Assembly: GCF_026309355.1 (NCBI RefSeq)
Contig: NZ_JAPJZK010000001.1
Span: 930,001-994,000 of the forward strand
Source: Spartinivicinus marinus
GTDB taxonomy: Bacteria; Pseudomonadota; Gammaproteobacteria; Pseudomonadales; Zooshikellaceae
DNA length: 64,000 bases
Direction: 5' to 3'
Part shown: positions 20,461-28,367 of the stretch, one piece after another
How the letters are laid out: every line of letters begins with the position of its first letter
Position numbering within the stretch: the stretch's first letter is position 1
Program-made: the position numbers and the translations under genes
The notes under the pieces: generated by a model
Told to the model about the DNA's origin: nothing
The model's database searches: none
What the model saw: only the letters and a program-made list of their open reading frames with translations

Positions 20461-21273
20461 TTAAAACTCAACAGCAAAGTACAAGCAAAATAAAACAATA
20501 CCCAGTAATAACCGATAAATGACAAATGGCAATAAGCCTATTCGGTTAATAAAGCCTAAGAACCAATGAATACACAAAAAGGCACTCACACCCGCAATTA
20601 CTGCACCATAAATCAGCACATCCCAGGCTACAGGTTCAGCAGCAGCCACCAGTTGTAGTATTTTCAACGTGCCTGCAGCTAATATTACAGGTATTGATAA
20701 TAAGAAAGAAAAGCGCGCTGCAGCAGAACGGTTAAATCCTAAAAATAACGCAATGGTAATGGTAATACCCGACCGGGAAGTTCCTGGAATTAAAGCCAGC
20801 GCCTGAGCAAAACCGATTAACAACGCCAGATATATAGTCATTTCTGTTAGCTCTCGGGTCTTTTTTCCTTTCAGCTCCGACTGCCAAAGCAACAACCCAA
20901 AAACAATAGTAGTTGTTGCAATCACTAGCGTAGAACGAAGTTTTTCATCCCAGCCTAGCAACGAGAGTACACCACCAAACAATAATGCAGGCAGTGTGGC
21001 CCAAATAATGCACCAACTTAATGTGGCTTCATGGCTTGGTTGTTTTTTTATTAAGGAAGCTGTCCACCCTAACCAAAGCGCTTTGATATCACTCCAAAAG
21101 TAAATACAAACTGCTAACAAAGTACCAACATGTACAGCCACATCAAACGCATTGCCTTGGTCTTGCCAGTCAAGTAGTTGAGCAGGAAGCACCAGATGCC
21201 CAGAGCTTGAAATAGGTAAGAACTCCGTAATACCTTGAATTAATGCAAGGATGATAATTTGTAGAAAGTCCAT
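20461..21273 (-). CDS. uppP: undecaprenyl-diphosphatase (BacA/UppP)
   Basis: Dephosphorylates undecaprenyl pyrophosphate so the lipid carrier for peptidoglycan can be reused; confers bacitracin tolerance. 270 residues, about eight membrane helices. Both active-site blocks are present: the first, residues 14-27, includes Glu17 and ends ISSSGHL; the second is PGTSRSG at 163-169 with Arg167. Located between tsaB and rsmJ on the minus strand with a 53-base gap upstream. Regular family member. Confidence 0.97.
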   Translation of the reverse strand: MDFLQIIILALIQGITEFLPISSSGHLVLPAQLLDWQDQGNAFDVAVHVGTLLAVCIYFWSDIKALWLGWTASLIKKQPSHEATLSWCIIWATLPALLFGGVLSLLGWDEKLRSTLVIATTTIVFGLLLWQSELKGKKTRELTEMTIYLALLIGFAQALALIPGTSRSGITITIALFLGFNRSAAARFSFLLSIPVILAAGTLKILQLVAAAEPVAWDVLIYGAVIAGVSAFLCIHWFLGFINRIGLLPFVIYRLLLGIVLFCLYFAVEF

Positions 21274-21326
21274 GAATATAGCCAGTTAAGGTAAATTATA
21301 ACAAGTATCCGAAATAACCAGATGCT

Positions 21327-22004
21327 CTACTTCTGTTCGCTTTTTTTCTTAGCGACATTATCTCGCAAGTAAACTGGTAAAGCCTGCTCACTGCTCACAG
21401 TTTTACCTTGTTCAAATAATGGGGTTGCAATTGCAGCTATATCATAGGCATGAGGATACTCATTAATGTAATAGTCTGTCAGCTTGGCATGGAGTATTTC
21501 ATGATACTTCCAACCAGTCCCTACACCAATCCAGTTGCGTTCAGGTTGAACAATTTCAACTTGTTCTGGCGCTTTAACAGCCTCCTCTCCTAACAAGGTC
21601 AATTGATTATTTTGTAAGATGTATTGAGCCCAATACACTTCATCCATTCGGGCATCTATAGCACATAGCACTGAATCAACTTGATATTGTCGCATACCAT
21701 AATGTGCTAGTGCTGCTAAGTTTGAAACAGGAATAACAGGTAAATCAGCAGCATAAGACAGCCCTTGGGTAATGCCTGCCGCAATCCTCAGCCCTGTAAA
21801 AGCGCCTGGACCACAACCAAATGCAATGCCATCAAGTTGCTTGATAGTTAAGCCAGCGGTAGCTAATAGCTTATCAATCATTGGGAGAATTTTTTGGCTG
21901 TGCTCTCTTGGAATGATTTCAAAGTGTTCTGTAATATTACCATTTAAGGCTAAAGCAACGGAGCAGGCCTCAGTTGCAGTATCTAGTGCTAGCAGTTTAG
22001 CCAT
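21327..22004 (-). CDS. tsaB: tRNA threonylcarbamoyladenosine synthesis protein TsaB
   Basis: Non-catalytic partner of TsaD in forming t6A37 on tRNAs decoding ANN codons. 225 residues from ATG 22004 (GGAG upstream); the open frame extends 25 codons further without a plausible N-terminus. It starts with the ASKHA-fold strand LLALDTATEACSVAL, then the REHSQKILPMI stretch and GCGPGAFTGLRIA, the TsaB/YeaZ signature. uppP follows. The Glu/Lys-rich C-terminus (VAKKKSEQK) is ordinary. Confidence 0.95.
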   Translation of the reverse strand: MAKLLALDTATEACSVALALNGNITEHFEIIPREHSQKILPMIDKLLATAGLTIKQLDGIAFGCGPGAFTGLRIAAGITQGLSYAADLPVIPVSNLAALAHYGMRQYQVDSVLCAIDARMDEVYWAQYILQNNQLTLLGEEAVKAPEQVEIVQPERNWIGVGTGWKYHEILHAKLTDYYINEYPHAYDIAAIATPLFEQGKTVSSEQALPVYLRDNVAKKKSEQK

Positions 22005-22123
22005 TAATCTTTTTTCTCCAAACAGGCCTCTATAGTAAACGTAACAATTCTGCTTTCCTAAAAAAACTTTACTTAACAACTAGTGGGTTTTTACTTGTAC
22101 AAAGTATGTAGTAAAACCAAAAA

Positions 22124-22141
22124 AAGGCCCTTACGGGCCTT
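22124..22141 (-). terminator. Rho-independent terminator of the AT-hook gene
   Basis: On the minus strand AAGGCCC-GTAA-GGGCCTT forms a 7-bp stem with a tetraloop followed by TTTTTGG. It lies 65 bases downstream of the AT-hook protein stop and ahead of tsaB. Confidence 0.85.
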
Positions 22142-22205
22142 AAATAAAATATGCTCAGTTATAAATGGTCTGCAATAAACGAAGAGACTCGTTCAGCATT
22201 AAGCA

Positions 22206-23312
22206 CTAAGATGCTTTTTTAGGTGGACGACCACGACGCTTTGGTTGAGCAGATGCTGCTGCTTTTGCAGCTTTAGCTTTTGCTGGGCGGCCACGTTTTT
22301 TTGGTGCAGCTGTCGTTGCACTTGCAGCTTTAGCTGGACGACCGCGCTTTTTAGCTGCAGCGGTAGTTGTACTTGCAGCTTTAGCTGGACGACCACGCTT
22401 TTTAGGTGCAGCAGTAGTTGCAGAAGCTGCTTTTGGTGGGCGACCACGACGTTTTGGTGCTGCAGTAGCAGTTGTTGCAGAAGCTGCTTTTGGTGGACGA
22501 CCGCGACGTTTTGGCGCTGCTGCAGTTGTGGTAGTTGCTTTAGCTGGACGGCCCCGTTTTTTAGGTGCAGCAGTTGCTGTGCTTGCTTTTGGTGGACGAC
22601 CGCGACGTTTTGGTGCTGCTGCAGTTGCCGTGCTTGATTTAGCTGGGCGACCACGACGTCCTGTAGTAGTTTTTGCTTTTTTAGCTGCTGTTTTTTCAAG
22701 TTGAGCAGCTTTTGCTGCGATCTTTTTAACCGCTTGCTTCAGTTTTGTCGCTTCGGTTTTAGCTTGCTTATCTACTTTCGCTTTATCAGCTTTATTGCGA
22801 GACTTTAACCATTTTTCTTCAAACGCTTTTACTGCTTTAGCCAGATCAGCCGCTGACTTTTCAGCAAGTGCTGCGCGATATTCTTCAACTCGCTGCTGCA
22901 TTGCTTCTTCAGCTTCCTGCTCTTTTGCTTTTACAGTTGCTACTTTTTCTTGAAACTTAGCAGCTTTAAGTGTTTCTTTAGCTGACTTAATCTTTTCATT
23001 AATGTCAGCAACTTTTTGCACTGCTTTTTCTACTCTGGCTTTATTTGTAGCAGTTGCTTTTACTTTTACTTGCGCTCTTGCATCAGCAACTTTTTGTTTC
23101 TCATCAGCCAATTTAGCTTGTAAAGTTGCAACGTGCTGTTCAGCTTTTGCTACTTCATTTTCAACTTTAGCTAAACTTGGCTTTGCTACTGCTTTTACTT
23201 TAGCGGTAGAAGTAGCTTTTGCTTTTGCTGCTGCCGCTTTTGGTGGACGGCCACGACGTTTTGGTTGAGCAGCCTCTGCGGACTTTGCTGAAGGTTTTCT
23301 GCCTCTCGCCAT
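22206..23312 (-). CDS. AlgP-like Lys/Ala-rich AT-hook (histone H1-like) protein
   Basis: 368 residues, extremely rich in Lys and Ala. Residues 1-30 hold GRKP and one RGRPPK; about 50-225 form a charged heptad-like coiled coil (VAKAEQHVATLQAKLADEKQ and so on); the last 145 residues contain nine more RGRP cores in KRRGRPPKAS or KKRGRPAKAA contexts, separated by Ala/Thr linkers. RGRP is the AT-hook that inserts in the minor groove of A/T tracts. The pattern is that of Pseudomonas AlgP (AlgR3), a histone H1-like regulator of alginate genes. Strong AGGAG before ATG 23312 and its own terminator make it monocistronic. The regulatory role is inferred. Confidence 0.85.
   Translation of the reverse strand: MARGRKPSAKSAEAAQPKRRGRPPKAAAAKAKATSTAKVKAVAKPSLAKVENEVAKAEQHVATLQAKLADEKQKVADARAQVKVKATATNKARVEKAVQKVADINEKIKSAKETLKAAKFQEKVATVKAKEQEAEEAMQQRVEEYRAALAEKSAADLAKAVKAFEEKWLKSRNKADKAKVDKQAKTEATKLKQAVKKIAAKAAQLEKTAAKKAKTTTGRRGRPAKSSTATAAAPKRRGRPPKASTATAAPKKRGRPAKATTTTAAAPKRRGRPPKAASATTATAAPKRRGRPPKAASATTAAPKKRGRPAKAASTTTAAAKKRGRPAKAASATTAAPKKRGRPAKAKAAKAAASAQPKRRGRPPKKAS
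22215..22665 (-). repeat. tandem coding repeats of the AT-hook region
   Basis: Nine imperfect direct repeats of about 45-66 bases, each encoding one RGRP hook plus an Ala/Thr/Ser linker. Neighbouring units differ mainly by synonymous changes and by linker length. Such arrays change copy number by slippage or recombination; Pseudomonas algP is a known case. Confidence 0.75.
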
Positions 23313-23608
23313 TTTAAATCTCCTGAGCAGGAATCAAATTAGAGTTATCAATAAAAACATAGCACAAAAAGTGCTTACCCAATAGTTAAAGTGCGAATAA
23401 TATTTAAATCTAAGAAATTTTTCACCCTTTTTTTACTTAATTTTGTTTTTTTGAACTATCAGCAGTAGATTTCATACCAAATCCCCCTTAAAAGTTGGCA
23501 AGCTTAAACCCACTTTCTCGATAAAAGCCAATTTCATTTATCAGTGACATGATTATTTTAGAGACTTCCATCAATTAAAGAACTACCAGGCTATTACAAT
23601 TTATAAAC

Positions 23609-23646
23609 AGTGATGGCCTTGATCTACGCGGGCTAAAGCCATTACT
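23609..23646. other. isolated hairpin in the gene desert
   Basis: AGTGATGGC (23609-23617) pairs with GCCATTACT (23638-23646) over 9 bp with one G-T, enclosing 20 bases that include TACGCGGGC. No T-run follows. It could be part of a small RNA or a relic. Confidence 0.35.
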
Positions 23647-24744
23647 TCAATCGTACTATTGCTAGCAACCCAAGCTAATACCTCTATTAGTCACTTTCTC
23701 AAATGAGTCGGCAAAAAGTTAAATACTAACTATGATCCTTTCTCTGTAAGAAAGTTAAAAAACTTTGTATTCACAATGTCATTAGGACAATTTATCTAAT
23801 AAGTAATTCTCTTAGAGGCGCTGATTACTGAATACTTTTGATAACAGACCAGTAAAAAGATGTATATCTGAACAGTAGTTTACTAAAGCATTTATTCCCT
23901 GCAAACCAGCAATCTAGAGGCTTTCTAGTTTAAAAGTTGAACACTAGATTAATAGTATCAGCTAAATCGTTCAATAAAATTCTGGCTCTTTACTTTATGA
24001 TGCAACAAACACAAGCCACACTTTTGCCTGCCGACTTGCTTTATCAAAACAGCAATCAGCCCTTTTATATCGTGTAAGGAACACATTTACACATCATTTA
24101 GTCTACTCCCTAACACAGAATTAGCTTGTTAAAACAGGCATCTTCAACTGCACGTTTATAGCGGTAAGAGAAAGAACTATCGAGTAAGTTTCATTTTCAA
24201 ACTGTATTCCTTCATTGAGTAATGAGCTAAAGCGACTCTTAAGAATCTTTCACAAAACGTATATCTTGTGCCATACAAGCAAGCTACTACAACACTGACT
24301 ATCCCAAAATAGCAGAGACTTTGTAGCTAACTTAATTGATAAAAGAGTATTCCTATTCCCATTTTCTCCTTGTGCGACCGAACTATTACCTGTTTTCTTA
24401 AAACTGAAAGATAATCATCAGTGTAGTTTCACTTTTTGTGGACCAAAATACTACACAGATGTCAATGGATAGATTTTTTTATCAAAAAGCCGTTACTAGC
24501 AGGGTAAAACAACCGAGCTAATAGTAATTGAAAGCAAACCATTCTTTATGCTAGTCACAAACCATTTTTAATGGTGGGTCTTATGTTCTAAAACTCACAT
24601 ACTATACGCTAGTTAATGGGTCACGGTCTTCCATTGAACTCAGTTTAGTGATTGACCTTCCTCTCCTTATTAACAAAACTGCTTTAATATACAAATAAAC
24701 CAATGCTATCGTAAGATTTCAGAATCAACAGGAAGCTAATCACG

Positions 24745-24786
24745 AATGACTAATGACTAATGACTAATGACTAATGACTAATGATT
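24745..24786. repeat. heptanucleotide tandem repeat (AATGACT)
   Basis: Five perfect AATGACT copies and a sixth ending TT, in non-coding DNA. The perfect identity implies recent slippage; copy number is likely polymorphic. Confidence 0.9.
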
Positions 24787-25368
24787 AGGCCATGACGAAT
24801 TTTATGAAAGAATAACCGTTTAGGGGTAACTAATTAAAGCAAAACGTGTAAGCTAGGCCTTTCTATTCTGAAAACATTACTCCACTATAACAAGAAATTT
24901 ACAATTAAAGTGATGAGGAGGAGTTATTACCTCTAATCAATTCCATCGCTTTTATCTAACATTGACACACGAGTGTCGTGTGGATTTCAACCATTTTCTG
25001 TAGAACTTTTGCTTCAAACAAATAAAAACTGCCTATAAAGTCACTTTGTCAACGTGGTAGTTAGCAAGTTTTAACCCTTTCAGGCATTAATAAAGCAAAC
25101 CAACTGTATGCATTTCAACCAAAAAATATAATTCAATCGTCTACTAATATGAATATACCAATCATGACTCCTTGTTTGGAGCTAATAAAATACCTCCAGC
25201 AAAGCGCTTTTTTATGCAAGACTATAGAGTTGATGAGATACAGAAGCAGATCGCCCCTAGGTATTTAGAAAAACTGCATTTACACTCTTTTTGAAGCTTA
25301 CAAGGATGCGAAGATAACAAACTAGCTAAAGGTAAATGCTAGGCAGGTTTTTATAAAATCTCATTTTT

Positions 25369-25468
25369 GATCACCAAGGGTGGGAAGAATGCAGTCAAGT
25401 CATGAAGTATTTAAGAGCCCCCTAATTACCTATTATTTATTGGCTTATAAGTGGCCGCACCTAAAAAC
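25369..25468. repeat. dispersed repeat element, copy B (eroded)
   Basis: Carries in the same order as copy A (2603-2743): ATCACCAAGGGTGGG, AATGCAG, a pyrimidine/purine middle, CTTATAAG and GGCCGCACCTAAAAACCAC. The left TTTTTAGGGG end is only partly preserved (GGTTTTTATA at about 25347). It is shorter by about 15 bases inside. Confidence 0.45.
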
Positions 25469-25642
25469 CACTAGTATTGAATATATAAAAGAGAAGTACA
25501 AACACTAGTGAAGGAAGTAATTAGTTGGAATGAGATACTTTAATAAGCCACTCTACAGCCGTATATGATTTTACTCATGTCACAAGATTCACCCTGTATG
25601 CAAAACTGATGTTCCATATACAAAATAAGGTAACAACTTTGC

Positions 25643-25690
25643 CCCTACTTAACTTTATCCCTACTTAACTTTGTCCCTACTTAGCTGTGT
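25643..25690. repeat. three tandem 16-bp repeats
   Basis: CCCTACTTAACTTTAT, CCCTACTTAACTTTGT and CCCTACTTAGCTGTGT lie head to tail, with a partial unit (ACAACTTTG) before them. They lie about 50 bases past the adk terminator. Confidence 0.9.
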
Positions 25691-25743
25691 CATTTACTCT
25701 TGAAATTCCTTCCATCAGTGCATGAGTTATTTATAGAAACAAA

Positions 25744-25778
25744 AAAGCCAACCATCCCAACAGGTAATGGCTGGCTTT
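25744..25778 (-). terminator. Rho-independent terminator of adk
   Basis: Minus strand: AAAGCCAGCCAT, an 11-base loop and ATGGTTGGCTTT pair over 12 bp with one G-U, followed by TTTGTTTC. It starts 23 bases past the adk stop. Confidence 0.85.
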
Positions 25779-25801
25779 ATCGATTACATAAAAGCCTGAA
25801 T

Positions 25802-26500
<699 letters not shown>

Positions 26501-26602
26501 CTAACTTTGTAGTGAAATCATTTTTCTGCAAAGATACACAGGTATCACAGGCGACACAAGGCTAGGGCCTATTGGCGTTTACCTGAAACTTATGTTGTGA
26601 CT

Positions 26603-26647
26603 AAAAAAGCCTCAATCCCTCTTATCCCAACGTCAAGCAACGAGGCT
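26603..26647 (-). terminator. probable terminator of the YbaK-like/HDOD gene
   Basis: On the minus strand AGCCTC (within the 3' coding end) and GAGGCT, followed by TTTTTAG, form a 6-bp stem with a long loop that has internal CGTTG repeats. The T-run and place after the stop at 26633 support a terminator, although the stem is short. Confidence 0.45.
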
Positions 26648-28057
26648 ATGGTTAATCTGACTTAAACACTGATATTCACAAAGTGTTTCATTCGCTAGCT
26701 GCTGTACTAGCTGCTTAGATATGGTGAGCGCTTGGCAATAATGATCACTTGAGGCACCTGTGGTTCGGTATCCTATCTGGTACTCGCTCAATAAGCAGTT
26801 AACCAAACTTAAGAGCAGTGCCATCTTATCATTTTTAATCACTTCGACAGGTTGGAGGTGAGCACCAATACTTTCACACAAATGAGATGGCCATCCCCAC
26901 TTAAGTAATAAACAAGCTCCTAATGCTGGATAGCCCATTCTTAATACAGTATTTGCTTGCCCCAAGCGCACTAGCTTACTGGCCAGTTTACGAATTGGTT
27001 CACGAGGGTTTGCGTTCGCCATTTTATTTAATAAGACAAACTCTGGAGGGTAAAAGTGGCCTATTGCCAAGATACCCATTTGATGAATTAAACCTAACAA
27101 ATGGGCAGTATGTTGTTTGTTTTGCAACTGGTCGCACTCAGCAGCAATTTTTTGTGCAAGCCGAGCACTGTATAAGGCAACACGCCACCAAGCGGCTTTA
27201 CCTACTACTCCTCTTATAGGTGCTCTAAGCTGCTGTAAAATGAGTATGCCTATTGTTAAATTAGCAGCAACCTTTGGCGTTAAGCTTTGTATCACTGTCT
27301 CAAGGTCATGAAAATCTTCTGCAGCAACGGTTGCATCATTATCTCTAGATAAAGTGCTCACATATTGAATTAAGTGCTTTTTAATGCCTGGTGCATGTTT
27401 AAGCTGAGAGATAACAAACTCTGCATTATCACTTTTTTCCGTCAACAGCTCAGCCACTAGTTCATTTTGTTGAGGCCAATTCATTAAGCCATTAGCTCCC
27501 TTACTCATTGAAACATCTGAGTAACAACAAGCATGAGAGGTGAGTGGTTTGTCAATCACAGAAAACTGTTGCTGGTCATTCTCTTCAATAGCTGCATCTG
27601 GGAAGGAAACAAGTAGTGCATGTGGGTTTAAAAACTTAAACTCATCTACAGCCACACCGATTAAAACGCTAGAGCACCCTGCAATAAAATAGACTTTATC
27701 AGCACACAACAACTGACTATCAATCACACAGCGTAAGCGGTACGGCTCACTTAAGGCAGGTGTCGCCCCAGGCTCACAATCAGCAAATATTTTATTAACT
27801 ACTGACACTGTCAGCGGTGTTACTGGATGCCCCAGCAACTTACCTAATTGAGATTGAGAAACTAGTTGATCAGCTCCTCTCACTACCATCAGTTGTTGCT
27901 GGTTCATACGATACATAGTAGGCAAAGCCAACTGTCGGGGCTGAATGCCTATCTGTTTAATTGCAGCCAAGAAAGGCACATCTCGCCTAATTTGCAAGGT
28001 TTGAAAGGAGACCCCCTTGGCAGCAAGGTAACGTTTTACTCGCGTTGCAATATGCAT
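26633..28057 (-). CDS. fusion of a degenerate YbaK-like domain and an HDOD domain
   Basis: 474 residues. Residues 1-150 look like a YbaK/ProX aminoacyl-tRNA deacylase: HIATRVKRYLAAKGVSF, QQQLMVVRGADQLV, FADCEPGATPAL and KVYFIAGCSSVLIGVAVDEF. The family's catalytic lysine, found in an xKT context, reads Pro46 here (LALPTMY), so editing activity is doubtful. Residues about 255-460 are an HDOD domain (LTPKVAANLTIGILILQQL, LLGLIHQMGILAIGHF, YPALGACLLLKWGWP) with His-Gln where HD phosphohydrolases have His-Asp. HDOD proteins act as signalling scaffolds. It lies between ppc and adk as a single gene. Domain calls are by eye; the joint function is unknown. Confidence 0.75.
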   Translation of the reverse strand: MHIATRVKRYLAAKGVSFQTLQIRRDVPFLAAIKQIGIQPRQLALPTMYRMNQQQLMVVRGADQLVSQSQLGKLLGHPVTPLTVSVVNKIFADCEPGATPALSEPYRLRCVIDSQLLCADKVYFIAGCSSVLIGVAVDEFKFLNPHALLVSFPDAAIEENDQQQFSVIDKPLTSHACCYSDVSMSKGANGLMNWPQQNELVAELLTEKSDNAEFVISQLKHAPGIKKHLIQYVSTLSRDNDATVAAEDFHDLETVIQSLTPKVAANLTIGILILQQLRAPIRGVVGKAAWWRVALYSARLAQKIAAECDQLQNKQHTAHLLGLIHQMGILAIGHFYPPEFVLLNKMANANPREPIRKLASKLVRLGQANTVLRMGYPALGACLLLKWGWPSHLCESIGAHLQPVEVIKNDKMALLLSLVNCLLSEYQIGYRTTGASSDHYCQALTISKQLVQQLANETLCEYQCLSQINHSLVA

Positions 28058-28367
28058 GGCTTATCCCAGACCTACTTAAACTAAACCATGGCGTTAGATT
28101 GTTATATTTATCATTTAAAAAGCTTCCAGAAATAAATTATGGCTCACAATGAATAAATTGCGACTGTAATTTACAATTTTTTTACGAGAGCGCCTCCTTG
28201 CGATCAATTTTACTATTTTTGTATTGCTCACTACCTGATATCAATCAAAATGGTAATAATGAACTCTGCACTATAATTATAATAATTGTAACTGTTTTAA
28301 GTTATACCAGCCTCTCCCTGACCAAGAATCACCCTAACTAATAATAGCAGTCTTGAGTGAATATTTA
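28058..28367. other. intergenic region between ppc and the YbaK-like/HDOD gene
   Basis: 310 A+T-rich bases. No clear terminator for ppc and no convincing promoter consensus found; ATTATAATAATTG near 28275 is A+T-rich enough for a -10. Confidence 0.5.

Larger units (their letters stand above)
23313..25743. other. 2.4-kb gene desert between the AT-hook gene and adk
   Basis: No open frame that looks coding on either strand, in a window otherwise packed with genes. Contents I can support: a 9-bp-stem hairpin (23609-23646), a heptamer array (24745-24786), a degraded copy of a dispersed repeat (25369-25468) and a 16-mer array (25643-25690). I looked for RNase P, tmRNA, 6S and Rsm/Csr-type RNA hallmarks and tRNA arms and found none. 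It may be decayed mobile DNA, a long regulatory region or unrecognised RNA. Confidence 0.55.

Noticed and set aside
22215-22665. CRISPR-like regular repeats
   Set aside because: The repeats are coding, in frame and without unique spacers.
22199-22699. 166-codon Gln/Lys/Val-rich frame and a Cys/Ser-rich antisense frame over the AT-hook array
   Set aside because: Low-complexity shadow frames of a repetitive coding sequence; the RGRP frame explains the array.
24421-24456. GTGTAGT and ACTACAC inverted repeat in the desert, considered as an insertion-sequence end
   Set aside because: Only 7 bp with a 22-base loop and no transposase remnant or target duplication visible.
24561-24575. ACCATT-TTT-AATGGT hairpin
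   Set aside because: Short A+T-rich stem with a 3-base loop, expected by chance in this composition.
23313-25743. Rsm/Csr-type or other standard small RNA
   Set aside because: GGA motifs are scattered over kilobases with no clustered hairpin loops; no RNase P, tmRNA or 6S core seen.
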